Part shown: positions 1-12,400 of the stretch, in pieces
Layout: every line of letters begins with the position of its first letter
How positions within the stretch are numbered: the stretch's first letter is position 1
NCBI GenBank assembly: GCA_003999685.1
Contig: CP021221.1
Coordinates: 1,426,001-1,490,000 of the forward strand
DNA length: 64,000 bases
Source of the DNA: Taiwanofungus camphoratus
Taxonomy: Eukaryota > Basidiomycota > Agaricomycetes > Polyporales > Taiwanofungaceae
Direction of reading: 5' to 3'
The notes under the pieces: generated by a model
What the model saw: the letters and a program-made list of their open reading frames with translations, nothing else
What the model was told of the DNA's origin: nothing
The model's database searches: none
Program-made: the position numbers and the translations under genes

Positions 1-3000
1 TTCGAACATGAAATCGGGGAATATTACCTGTCCAAGCGGGGATACGTATCTTTTCTCCTGTATCATAATTATCGGATCCGACGTCATACTTGTATGTCGG
101 GCGGAAGAGTATTGGTCCTTCCTGATATCCTACGAACACCACTTGCTCATCGATAGATTGTTTTAGCTACGAATTGTGAGACGGCTGGTGTATTCATCGA
201 TGAATGGATACACACCTGATCAGCTGCTAGGAGAGCGTCGAAGTCTTCCGAAAGGGCCAAATCTCTCACACGTTCGTTTTCTAAGTCGATACGATAATTT
301 GTGTCTGCAAGCCAGACGACATTCCTAGCAGAGCTTCGTTAAAATACTAGCTATGATACTAGATAACATGAAAGAACACACTCATGGCTATCAATAGTCC
401 TCCCTTTTAAAAAATGTAGCCCTCTGACAATAGTCCGATAATCAGCATTACGCTCATCGACGTTGGCATGGCCAGCAGCTAGATGCGCTGTGATGAAGCA
501 GAAACTCGTATCGTGATAGTCAAGCCGTATTCCGACCGCCCCTTTATTGCCGGACATGCCCCGCAGACCTGTCTGTCTGGACTCATTAGCAGTTGTACAT
601 ATTAAGACTAGGCGTCAAAAGAACTTGCTTTGTGTGTGGCGGCTTCGACGTTGCGTATGTCACCAGTTAGCTCTGATTTGACGATGACGAGAAGTGCGGT
701 CCCGACCAACTGCAAGAGCGAATTGTATTCTAGAAGGCACTAATTAGCCATAGCGTCAATTACTCACCTGCTGACTACGCAAAATGACATAGTCACTCTT
801 TTTGTCAGGACGTCTGTTCAAGGTCTCGATGATTTTACTTTCCCAGGCTCGTCTGCACACGCAAATCAGCGCCAATCATAAGGAAGTTAACGTTGATACC
901 TTTTCTCTGGATCAGCTTGCACTATTTGTTGTGCAGTCAAAGGTACTATTTCCTGAAATCCAAGTACGAACATGTCCGGACTGCAGTATATCAGCGGGTA
1001 CAATGGTAGGTTCTGCAGAAAGACGTACTCGAGAGTATCTAGACAGGGTGATAAGAAGACGACCTTGGAAACTAACTGGGTGTGCCACTCACTTGTTCGA
1101 GGAAAGAACCATGGCAATAGTGACTCGGAGGATGGGGGCTGAGGACCCCGACATGTCAACTAGTGTGTTCATGACTGTTGAAATAAACCACGCACTCTTC
1201 CATTCAAGTTCCAAGTGCCCACGAATACAGCAGACTGTTTGGCCGTCGAGTACTCCGATAACCTGATTTTTAAGAGTCTGCCGGACCGTGTTGGGACTAG
1301 CACTTACCGAGCGTCGAGTGCACGACGCACAGAATCATGGATAGGGTCAAAGATCGTGACTCTTTTTTGGGTACTGAGGTTACCCTGTGGCCGGAACCTG
1401 AGTGCAACATCTAGTAGACTCATAACAGTTACTCACTACAAACATGTCTATGGCTATTTGCTTTCCCTTGTCCTGGAAGTTGTTGATGTAGGCCCTCGAG
1501 ACACTTTTTGTTGCATCCGACAGAACACCTACAGAAAAACATAGAAACCAGAATTTTGTTGCGAAAGTCTGTTCATCCCACCTGCTAAAGTGCGCTTCCC
1601 GCTGCGAGTAAAGCTAGTGTTGAGTGCACCTGTACCAGCATAAATGCGAGACAGGGCATCGCCGTTCTCTGCCCATAATTCACGATGATAGGACCACACA
1701 GAGTTCGAATACAGCCATTCTGGCCGAACCTGCGTAAGGTATTGTTCAAGTGCGGTTCGCGAGAGGATATCTTGCACAAAGTTCGTACGATCCAAGCTAC
1801 AATCAATAACATGAGGCATCTGCAAATTAAGGGGAGATATCAGGAACATTACCAGTCAAGACAATTTGTCCTAAACACTCCTTTTTGGTCCGTTATGATT
1901 TCGTTGGTAGTACTGTCGGTCATCGTGAAACCAAAATTGTCCGCATTGTCTACAATGCTTTTCAGGCGCCTACACAGAGAATACCATATGAGCGTCGCAG
2001 GAGTATTCAATCACGACACTCACCTGACTTCTCTAACCACACTTTCGTGACCTCCTATCCTCACTGCATTGTGAAAATCAAAGTGAGTGATACCAACAGT
2101 GTCACCCATCACGCTGAGAGCTGACTGGAGGTGTCGTGCGTATGCCGTGGTGAGTATCGCTTCGTTTTCTTTGCTACCAAGGAGGTTAACAGAGTGTACG
2201 GCACCATACTCTTCCGTGAGCTGCAGGAAATGACGATCGAATGCAGGCTGCGATGCCTGTGGACGAGTGATTTGAATACGTTGACCAAATGTCTGCAAGC
2301 CTTGTTGTTCCCAGAATACTACGTGCATCGGCCGGCCCGGCATGACGGAAGAAGCGAATAAAGATCAAGTACATTGAATGAGATAGACCACATACACGGT
2401 ACGCTGCCCCTAATTTGTACATAGCTAAAGCAATTCTGGTTGGTGCTGAATATTGTCTCCGTCTATCGGCACGAAGTTGGTATGGTCAAGCCACAAGCAA
2501 GACATGATACCCACCTCAACAAAATTAGCGCAATTACCATCGTCGTCTACGCCACGAGTGTTGAATCGTGTCCCAGAGCGCTTCCATCCAAGCCGTGAGA
2601 TCAACGAAAGAGTCGCAACGGTTGGAGACCCATTCGTTGGAGGTGCAGGTAGTGCCAGTGTGGATATGCCTACATATCCTTGGATAGCCAGAACCTTGGC
2701 AGCCGAGACAAACCATCATCTAGCAGCCACATGGCGAGTATATGCCATACCACCTACAATGAATTGGCATCGATCTAAATCCTCGCGTTCCTGGGGATCT
2801 AGTCGCTCCCTGAAATCAAGCAAGCTCCTTACAATGAATTCATTCCAGACAAATCTGTCGTCATATGCCCCCATATCCCCGACACCGCGTGTGCCTTCTG
2901 CGCGAGAGAAGCGCAAAGAAAGCCGTGACGAGACATCCCATTGAGGATCGAGTGCATAGTAAAACGTGCCCGCGGCGATTATCTTGGTGAGTGGCGAGCA

Positions 3001-3536
3001 TGGGTGCTCGAAAACAGTGTTCGTGCCTCCACTTGTAGCGTACGAATCCTGCTGGTCAGCATAACTGTTGCCGTTCATGGTGTCCACTGTCATTGGGATT
3101 TCATCCCAAGCGGAGGAGGTCAAACTGTAGAAGCCAACGTCATGGATCTGGGCAATGGACTCGGGAGTAGGCGCAGAAGGGCGTGTGTTCCCAACTTCGG
3201 CAGCGCAGGTTATGACCACAAGGAAGATATCTAGTGGAACCATTTGTTGCAGATGAAGAGCAGTCTTGCGATAAGTAGCTTAAAGACCAGATGATACTCA
3301 TGCATACCATTGGAAATAGATATGAGTCCCAGACATCCCTTCACATTCCTGGTCGTTAATTTTACAGCATTGGATAAATCGACCTGATCCTTAGGCAAGA
3401 ACTCGACCACGGCCTGCGATGCATTATCTTCAGTTGCACGGAATACAAGAGCCTTGCTTGGATGGCCATCCCGCTCATCCTGCGAGCTGGTCACAAGATA
3501 CAGCGTGCGGGGATTGTTGTTTAGGTATAGGTGCAT
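1..3536 (-). CDS. Synaptojanin-like phosphoinositide phosphatase (SAC + 5-phosphatase), 3' end beyond the window
   Basis: Partial gene entering from the left edge. It removes phosphates from phosphoinositides on endocytic and trafficking membranes, as yeast Inp52/Inp53 do. The N-terminal SAC domain begins with [17 protein letters not shown] (start at 3536; exon 1 is 3536..3308, exon 2 starts at 3230). It continues through [23 protein letters not shown] and [13 protein letters not shown]. The catalytic loop reads RTNCLDCLDRTNF once the intron 1852..1797 is removed; that intron splits the second Cys codon. The inositol 5-phosphatase domain follows: [13 protein letters not shown] near 950, [12 protein letters not shown] near 555, [11 protein letters not shown] near 300, PTYKYD and RIPAWT near 60-130. 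All key motifs are present, so both domains look active. The C-terminal proline-rich part, if any, lies outside. The family match is secure; I give no symbol because several paralogues exist in fungi. Confidence 0.93.
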
Positions 3537-3975
3537 GCTAGTACAAGGAGGGTGTTGAATTCGAGTCTTTTCAATGTTCTTGTGCAGACGAGCGCCACAA
3601 GCCTTGTGTTTGCGTGACTGAAAGCTTGATCAATGAAGACGACGCGCTGAGAAACTGTGGGATATAAGATTTCTTTGCGTGTTTATAATGGTCTACTGAA
3701 GGAAGATAAATGCCTTTGTATTCGGCGACCGAAAGCGTCCCGCAAACCAGCGTATATCCAACACCATGAACATACCAAATACGGCCGCGCATTTCAACAG
3801 CGCCAGTATGAGCCACTAGTATTATACTTTCAAGTTTGTGTCAAAGCATTCCAATTGACCCATATTGAGAAAGGGCGATGCATAAAATTCTCTACAGTCA
3901 TGCGTGAGGCGACCCCTTGCTGTACATGAATAACTACATCTGCATCATCCACCACTAGTTCCAAAATCCATACTG
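3537..3975. other. Intergenic, no gene seen
   Basis: This stretch lies between the start of the phosphatase gene and the stop of the SVP26 gene. It has short open frames on both strands but no motif, and no splice-consistent extension of either neighbour. It presumably holds the phosphatase promoter and the SVP26 3' end. Confidence 0.5.
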
Positions 3976-5221
3976 TCACTCTTGTGCGGAAGCTGCATTG
4001 GAACTTACATGTGCACTCGCTGCCCTCCTCATCTCCAATCGCCCTTCTGTAGACGGTCTCCGGGAAGAAGTCTTAGCCCCTGACAGTCGTCTCGAAGCAG
4101 TTCCCAGCATGGATTGTGTTGACATATTCAAAAGAGAAAACTCTGTCGGCTCAGGACTCAGTAGCCTAGCTGCGGACTCAGGCGGATGCCCGTCACTGGA
4201 GACCCTCCTTGGCAATATGAGGGGAGGCGGGAGGCTGTTCATCGATGATACACGTGGGAGCCGCGTAGGCGTCTGCAATGGCGAAGGAGTTGGAGGACGA
4301 ACCACGTTTGGCGAACGTGGCGCTATAATTCCTTCGGAGGTGTCACGCCGACGAGGGCGGGGCCGGACCTGAGAAAGAGTATCATAGAGCGACTTGAAGA
4401 GCGAAACGCGTGGGCGAGTCGCAGATGGCATGACCGAATTTGTGGGAGTAGTAGAAACACTACTGATGCCTAACGAGATGACATATAATATTGGAACCAG
4501 GATGATCTATTGAACGATGACACACCTGCACTCGTGGGGAGAGCATTGTCATTTGCACTCAGGCTGAGGAACAGAAATAGAGGAGCAAGCCAAACACATA
4601 TTCCAAAAAAGGTCGCGATGTCCGCAAAGCCCGGAACGCTTCGGGGCGTCGAACCGCGGTATAAGTGACGCGCCCGGTGTCTTGCATCCTGCGTGACGTG
4701 CGCAAAGTGGAAGAACCATACAAAATGATCTGAGATGACAAGTATGCAGGATGCGATGAAGTTCAATGACGTTAAGGAGATGAATGGCCACCTGGGTGTG
4801 AAATTTTGTAGGTATACCACATGGCAGAAGACAGAGAAGAGAATGTGCGGCAGGGGCAGAGAGTCGGAGAAATATAGGAGGACGTGAATTATCATGATTA
4901 CCTGCAGGCGAGATGTAAATAAACCGGGGATTTATGCAGGAATCAAATGGATTGACATATATAGTCCTTTGACCGACCAATTTGGCAATGCGTGAATGCT
5001 CCTCTATCAACTCAGAAAGCCATAATAGACCACTGGCTAAGAATTGATGTTCAAGCCATGTAAGAAACGTTAGATCAGATGTAGTTCCAGAGAGTACTTG
5101 CCAAAGGAAAGCGTAACAAATAGAAAGGCGGCTGCCGCGCCGATGTAGCTAGAGATTATGTGAAACTGAGAACCGGAAGACTATGGGGGAGGACTGACCT
5201 AAGAGTGTGAAGCAGTGTCAT
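3976..5221 (-). CDS. SVP26: Svp26/TEX261-type ER cargo adaptor
   Basis: Membrane protein of the ER/early Golgi that in yeast packages glycosyltransferases into COPII vesicles. Exons (minus): 5221..5199, 5148..5102, 5036..4957, 4901..4526, 4469..3976, giving 339 residues. Family landmarks: LSFASGLLWLSELIEEHS at the second/third exon junction, a second membrane segment starting VIMIIHVLLYFSDSLPL, then QNFTPRWPFISLTSLNF, SDHFVWFFHFA and TFFGICVWLAPLFLFLSLSA. The start gives MTLLHTLSYIG, matching the family N-terminus. Intron 2 has a GC donor (G|GCAAGT), and only that junction restores the family frame. After the last helix a Ser/Pro/Arg-rich tail of roughly 160 residues makes the protein much longer than yeast Svp26 (about 230 aa). 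The gene is divergent from DID2. Confidence 0.93.
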
Positions 5222-5535
5222 CTGAGATTCTATGTCGGCAAATGATCAAAACTTGTACCGTTAGAGATAAGTTGGAGCAGCTATGGCATAGAATCTTCAC
5301 AGAATGGGGTACTGGAAGAATGGAAAGGCAAGCTCAAAGTTATTAAAATGGGCCGCGTGCGACAGTACTGGGACGCCAATAATTGCTATGGGCGCTTGCG
5401 CGGACGCGTCTTCGATCCCATATCACGCCACAGCCTTTGGATCCAAGCACGGGGTGGCAGGTATTTCGAGCCAAACTGCTTACTTGTTACATAGGTACGG
5501 TAAACATCTTGAAGCAACTCGGGCATCGATCAGTA
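5222..5535. promoter_or_regulatory. Shared upstream region of SVP26 and DID2
   Basis: This 314-bp gap separates two divergently transcribed start codons, so it must hold both promoters unless they lie in leader sequence. I saw no clear TATA box or repeated motif in it. The call rests on gene orientation only. Confidence 0.5.
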
Positions 5536-6356
5536 ATGAGCAACTTGGAGAGTTAGTTGATCTATTGTATCTCTGTCTTGCGTATCCTGATAATCCCCAG
5601 AGACGCTGTTCCAGCTCAAAGTCTGCTATCTTCAGTCTTTTGAGAGAGTCTCCCTAACACCCCGCGCAGTTCACCGCGAAGACTCTCAGTCGGCAAGCCA
5701 AGAAAGCTCAGAAAGACGAGCATGTAGAGAAAGCACGGCTCAAGAAGGTTACCAATCGTATGTTTGTTATTGCTTGCGATCCGGCTCTGAATCAGTGCGT
5801 GCAGGCGCTCCAGCAGGGCAACAACGACGGTGCCCGGATTTATGCTGCAAATGCCATTCGGAAGAAGAATGAGTCGCTCAACCTCCTGAGGCTCTCTAGT
5901 CGCGTGGATGCAGTTGCAAGTCGAGTAGAGACAGCCGTAACGATGCGACAAGTCACAGGCAATATGACATCCGTTGTTAAGGGTATGGACAAGGCCATGG
6001 AGAGTATGAACCTGGAGCGTGTACGTCCTCGCTTTTTGTCTTTAAATGTCTTGTCCATATCACCTTGTCATCAGATATCTGTCGTCATGGACAAATTCGA
6101 ATCCCAATTCTCCGATCTCGACGTGCAAACCTCATACATGGAGGAGACCATGTCTAATACAACTGCGGTTTCTATGCCTCAGGACGAGGTTGAAGCTCTA
6201 ATGAAGCAAACTGCCGAAGAGGCCAATATTGAACTTCAGCATGATCTCGCATCGAAAGAACTTGCACCCATACCAGATCTCGCTCAGAAGGAAAGGATTG
6301 GAGAAGAGGACGACATGTTGGCGGCTAGATTGAGAGCCTTGCGACCAGCTACATGA
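5536..6356 (+). CDS. DID2: ESCRT-III-associated protein Did2/Vps46 (CHMP1)
   Basis: Small helical ESCRT-III family protein that regulates Vps4 during multivesicular body formation and membrane scission. Exons: 5536..5551, 5601..5620, 5670..6020, 6075..6356; 222 residues. Splicing the 16-nt and 20-nt first exons gives MSNLEKTLFQLKFTAKTL, the typical CHMP1 start. The core runs through MFVIACDPALNQCVQALQ, AVTMRQVTGNMTSVVKGMDK and VMDKFESQFSDLDVQTSYME. The C-terminus DDMLAARLRAL fits the MIM1 motif that binds the Vps4 MIT domain. Basic N-terminal and acidic C-terminal halves are as usual for ESCRT-III. The length is slightly above human CHMP1 (about 196-199 aa). Another ESCRT-III member, Vps60, lies about 19 kb away. 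Confidence 0.95.
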
Positions 6357-6878
6357 CCTGGGCGCATATGTGAATGAGAATTGATGGTAATGATATACAG
6401 TATACTTCGCAGATTGTTTGACATACACACTTGTATTCTTTTGTAAAATGTATTACATGGTGGAGAAAATTCCATGTGTGCATCTTTTAGATGTCACCAC
6501 CATGAGAGCATGCAATTGCGGAGGTATTGATAACATGAGAAATCCAGTTTAGTGGTACTAGTAAACGTAGGTGTCGTGAGTGTGAAGTTAAACTATCGAT
6601 ACGTACGGAATGCCAGAAAGCAAGCGAATTAGCCAAAAGACAAGAAAATGGGTGCGATCTACGAAATACAAAAGCTAAGTATCTAGAGGGCAAAGCAGAT
6701 CATGCGCAAATGACATCATATCAGGGAAATCACAATCAATGAGTAAGGAATGCGTGGAGGATATAGCCAAAAGCAAATAGCAGATACGATAGAGTTGGTT
6801 TGTGGATGAATGAGAGGAGGTATGTGGATATTGGGTCGAATGCTTGAAGGAGTGGGCAAATCATAGCAGATAGCATTG
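6357..6878. other. Intergenic, no gene seen
   Basis: This is the tail-to-tail gap between DID2 and the next minus-strand gene. It is AT-rich with short open frames only, and is probably the 3' untranslated and terminator sequence of both genes. Confidence 0.5.
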
Positions 6879-9402
6879 TCATCGGTTTTCCTGCACGACT
6901 TGAATAAACCTATCCAGCAGCGCCTGTTTTCGATGCTCATCGAGACCGGGGGCTGAGTCAAGCAGGCGTCGTACATGTAACAGGAGACCAAAAGGACCGT
7001 CCAGCGGTATGGCGTGAGCATCAAATCGGTGTACGTCTGCGCAGATACGACGCGACCAATGAGAATCAAGATGAGCATTTCTCTTTCAGGTCCGTTACAT
7101 CGAAGTGACAGCAATGAGATACGCACAGTTTTTGAACGTTGTATATGCAGCATCCCCAAGCACGTCACGGAACGCCTCTGCTACATCCGACGCAACTCCT
7201 GACCGGTCTGTGCCCAGCCGCCCTTGCTCATCTACCGCACCCCCTCTCCATCCCACACGTGTTCCCGGGCCTGTGTTAGTGTTTATATGCGATCTGCCAG
7301 GACGTAACACGGCCTCCTCCCGCACCTTCGACGGTGCCCATGACAGCCCTAGACCCAAGTCTAGTGAACGGCCCCTTCCTGCCGTTCGCGTCTGGTTCGA
7401 CTTCGTCATCGGAGGGCCCGACCTCGGACCATTTGCAGTAGCTGCTGCAGCAGAAGGTTTTTGATTGTCACGCGCCGGGGAGCCGGGTATAGGCGGGACA
7501 GCAGGCTCGAACTTGAATGGCGGATGGGTGGGACGAGCCATACGTTTCCCTGTGTTTCGGCCCCAACTCCCAGTCATGGCCGAAGAATTGCCCGAATGTG
7601 ACGAAATAGGAGATCCTGGATCCGTATCGGACCCGTTGTGGCTTTTACCAAGGTTAGCACGCGAGTGAGGTGTTAGATGCGAGCGTGGCTGTGTAGACGT
7701 TGCATTCGAACTCCCAGTCGTACGCCGAGTCAGAAAATAATTCTGTGCACTCAGCTCCGAGTTGGGCTGTGTCTTGCCTCTGTTTTGAAGTGAAGTTGAG
7801 GCTGGTGCAGGCTGTCTCGTCCTCGGATTTAGGTGTCCATCGGCCTCCCGCTCTCGACGAGAAAGCCCTCTAGCACTCAGACTCCTCTGCATAGCGTGAG
7901 TATCAGCTACTCCTCCGAGATCCATGTTCCGTAGAGCAACCTTGACGCTAACCTGGCCGCCGTTTAGCCCCCCTGCCGAAACCGGGCGTTCGAAGTCAAA
8001 GCTACCATGCTTGGTCCGCTTCGCCCTTGCAGTCAATCCAGCGGTATTTGGATTCGTGGTTGTTAAACCATCTCTTCCCCTGCTCTGCCGGCTGTTCCCA
8101 CTGCCACTAGCGACCTTCTCCATTGGTGCTGCTGTGACGACCGGTCTGGATTCCCTTTCACGCTCTCGTATGATGGGTGAGCCCACCCTTCGAGGGTGTG
8201 TAATCCGATCTCTCTCCTTCTCCTTTCCTCTCTCAGCCCACAATTCTCGCTCCCTTTCCTTCTCCTCCCTCGATCGTCCTCGCGCCCCTCGCATTCTCTC
8301 CCTCTCTTTACCCTTCTCTAGCGTTGCATTAGTCATGTTCGGCGAACCTAAGCCACATAGTGGCGAACATCTGCCTCCCAGGTCATTCATTTTAGCATCA
8401 TCAAGGTCGTCTTCGACCTGTGAGTACTCGCCACGAGGATGAGGAGGTCCATTGAAGACGTGGATGGGAGTAGGGCGAGGTTGTGGCCTTCCGACATCCG
8501 GCAGTGCAGGCTGGTTATCATCGTATAGTATATCACCTTTTATGAAATGCTTTGAATCTTCGTGTGATCTATGCGAGGTCGACCCGGAACCTGAGCGAAA
8601 CCGTCCCGACCAAAGGCCTCGTTCACCATCCTTGCTACTCGGTTGCGAGTTAGTGGGTCCAGGAGTAATGGATCGAGACTTCGGCTTGCTTGATTCGCCA
8701 AAGGTGCCCTTGCGTGGACTTGGAAGTGTGATGCCAAAAATATTCATCTTCTTGCCTTTGCGAGTCGAATGGAGAGCAGATTGTTCAAGCGACACGACCT
8801 CTGTATGAATGTGAACAGGATGGTCATTTCGGGATATACCAGATGGTGGGACGGAAATGGACTTGGGTGGCTTCTTGGGAAGGGGCTTGATGGTAGTATT
8901 TGTGGCCGTAGTAGTGGAAGATAACGGGCGTGACGGGGACCGAATAACTGGCCTTGGAGTCGAGCAGGATGCTGCTGGAGATTCTTGCTCATCCGCGTCT
9001 AAGCTGGAATGGCGCGCATGCATCGTTGAGGGCGCGCCTTCCAAAGGCATCGGCATGTGGCTCGCAGCAGCGTCGAGGGAGCGAGACCGTCGTTTCTTTG
9101 AGCGCGAACGAGAACGCGATCGGCTTAGGAAGTTCGCGATCTACTCGCCAAGAGACGAAACGCGTCGTGACCGCGTGGGGATTTGCATTGTCAATAACAA
9201 GAAAAGCACGAGAAAACGTTCACCGATGCATACACACCTTAGCGCCAAACCCTCTTCCATGCCTCTCATCTGTCAACAGTTCCATAAGCTCTATATCCAG
9301 GTCTCCTAGATGTGAAGGTAAATTCTGGGCGTAATCCGGGTAAACAAATCGGTCGTCCTCGGTTCCTGCCGTCTTTATCGAGAATGTAACATACCGATGC
9401 AT
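6879..9402 (-). CDS. Large low-complexity protein with conserved ends, function unknown
   Basis: Exons (minus): 9402..9238, 9140..7127, 7036..6879; 778 residues. I do not recognise a named family. The N-terminal block (about residues 1-55) contains EDDRFVYPDYAQNLPSHLGD and IELMELLTDERHGRGFGAK, then a basic run of Ser-Arg repeats. The middle 600 residues are Ser/Pro/Arg/Gly-rich, with a strongly charged stretch near residues 300-340 (many Glu-Arg pairs). The C-terminal block, roughly the last 75 residues, is predicted helical: VAEAFRDVLGDAAYTTFKN joined by the last intron to YVHRFDAHAIPLDGPFGLL and LDRFIQVVQENR. Both ends look folded and the middle disordered. The start at 9402 (MHRYVTFSIK) is the first in-frame Met. 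An upstream exon near 9600-9830 is possible but unsupported. Confidence 0.8.
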
Positions 9403-12400
9403 CAGTTGTGCGAGCAACGTAACTAGGCCTACAGACACTGACCTGGACAGACGAGACAGAGTGGAAGCGTTGCAACTTATTGTTTGAACGAATGAGAGAA
9501 TGGAACTACAGAGTTTAAAGATGGGGAGCCAGCACCAACACGTGTTAGGCACGTCCTAGGCCAGTTATGAGAGCCCCGGCGTAAGGCGTGTCGAAGAACT
9601 CACATCTTTAGACAACCTCACACGGGCAGCGTCAATCAAACCTAAACTTCCCCTTCTGGTATGCTTCGTGGTACGTGCCGATATACGGGCAATGTGTGAA
9701 CCGGAGTCGAGTAGTGAGGTAGAGGTCGTGGACGGTGCGAGGGATAAATCGCACGACTGTGTTTCTTCCGTTGGCATTGGATGTACGGGTTTCGGTGTTT
9801 GGACATTCAATAATGCAGTAGACAAAACAATACAATATAGGATATGAACTAGATGCGAGAGCTGAAGTTTAGTGAGGGGATATGGAAATTGACTGGAAAG
9901 ACGGCTGGCACCTGGTTAGCAACTATTTCGCTGAAACCGTGAGAAAAAGTACACGCCGTTCACATATCCAGATTTGCGGCACTCAAGTTCAGTAACTGGC
10001 AGCAGCTAGACGTGTAGCAGCTAGCTGCTCTTGTCGTTCGCTATGCCCTTTGATGGACGCAAGCAATCTGGATCGGTGGATTTATACGGTACCGTGTGCA
10101 ATGAGGTGTAGCCATATGCTTCCGGCGGAGACTCGGGTTGAAGGCATGTGCGTCTTGAGCCTGACCACCTTCACGTTGGCGCCCCGAATTTGCAGGGATT
10201 CGTTTTTGCAAGCGCACAGCTCTTCAAATCCTTGACCGCGTCATGTCTTGGACTCAGGACCGGCTGATACATCTCTGACTATTGCACTGACTATTGCATG
10301 GCGCGAGTCTCCTAGCAGCTAGTCGGTATTCATCTGTTGTCTTTGTTTGGAACGCTCGGACAGTGCGGACATTCCCTTTTGCCCCCTGATAAAATGCTCT
10401 GGCTCGAGCATTCGGATGATAAGCATCCGGGGCCCCCTTTCACTCTTCACGCCCAAACATTGATTGCCCATCTCGTCGCTGGAGACCAACGTCTAGAATA
10501 CAGGGGTTTCAGGAGTGAATATCAGATTCTCAGTCATTTACAAGCCCCGGTGCCAGTTCTTATCCAAGAGCCATATTCCTCCGGAATTCGTAGGGCATTT
10601 CGCGAAAGCGTTCCTGTAGCGGTGACGGGATAGCGAAGATTCAAGTGCGCAGAGTTTAAATTTGCATGACCGTATGTTCTTTCGAAGCCTACCTTGGGCG
10701 AAGGGAAGATTGAAAAAGTGCCGTGGTCAGTTAAGCCTGCTCATTCTCCTATTCATCTCATCCAATATCATCTTTGAGCATAGTTCAGCCATTTTGAGTG
10801 CAAGGCTCCTGTTCATGGGCATGCGATTGGGTATTGAAACAATGCGGGTCTAGCGCCTTATAGGGACCACCTTGGTTCATACGCTAAGGTCTGCAGAGCC
10901 AAACCTTCCGCAAAGCCGGGCGATCATTAAGGATTGCACAAGCTGTTAGTTGAAAGACTCGATAAAGTTTGGTTTGGCTTTAAGTCGTGTATCTCACGCG
11001 GCATTTCATTTGACGCATCTCGAGGGTCTTTCACGGTGCACACGACGTTGTGTACACCTCGGTCGAATGTTCCAGGACAGGCTGATGTCCGTGCCTTTGA
11101 GTGCGGAATCTTACTGACCACGGTTTTTTGTGTATCTGTTCTCCGCAGGGAATAATCATTGAGGTACTTACAAGGAGCGTGGGGCATCCGTGATGACCCA
11201 GCATTGTTTTATCGTGTGTGAATTCATTCTTGTTGCTTTGCTTTGAGTTCGACTGCTACGTACACTTATTTGACGCCGAGTATTCGCCCGACGCCACTGG
11301 CAAATCGAATAGGACCGTCAGAATATCATGTCGTGACTGAAAGTTGAGGTCTTATCGCTCCATGGATGCGAACTTGAAGACTGGTGCTATTACGGCGCGC
11401 GACATGTCTACCCAAAGGAACTTGTGCAGGACCCATGTGCGTGATGAACCTCATGCATAATTACTCATGAATTTAATCAATGTTATTTGCAGAGAGGTTG
11501 GAAGCCCGATGGACATTCTGAAGCAAATTGCGTGCTATAGCTTCTCGACTCGTGGCAATCGACTGCCTATCTGATTGAGACTGTTTGTCATCGGGCGATC
11601 TTTGACTTCATCTGAGTGATTCTGATGTCCATGATCGCGAACCTGCGCTCTGAAGTCCCTGTCTCCGTTCCATGAATGGGGTGTCTCTTCAAGGCGCCCC
11701 TGAAGGCACATATCCTCTTATGCAATATCGTCTCTCCTTCCATTCCCTTGGCTTCGCATTCCTCGCAGTTTCGGGCTGCAAACTTTCTGTTGACCCAACT
11801 CTTCTGTGTATTATTGTATTAACCGAACACAGGGTGAGACGGAAGGTGGTAATAACTGTCCACCGCAACCAGAAAATCTCGAAAGCGCGCTTCTGGAGTA
11901 CATACACAAGTGGAAATAATATGTCAAGAAGGATGAAGAGGTAGTAATCCCTCTTATCGAAGCCACAAACCTTTTCCTCCCTGCCTTAAGCAGGGACAAA
12001 GCAGACTCGGACGTGGCCATGCTATCTCTTCCTCTGCGTCTATGACTGAACGAATTCTGACACATCGTTGTGACATAAGATAGACGAAGGGATGGAGCTA
12101 ATTGCACAACTCCAGACCAAATGGTGTGAAAGCAGTAAAAACGGGAACGGCGGTTGTCAGTTGAGAGCTGTCACCTTCGGTATGAACTTCTCTCTAGCAA
12201 CTTGATACCTTGACTGACATAGATCCTCGATTAGATTTGCCATCCTGTGAGCATTCTATTCGGACACAGTACTCTCATGCTCGATTAACTAACGCGGCAA
12301 CTTACGGATGAGAGCATCCCCAATACGACAGGAAGAAGGTAATTGAAATCTTACCTCCAATTGGAAGGTCGTGATGTTGTCAGCTTGTTTGCTTTGACAA

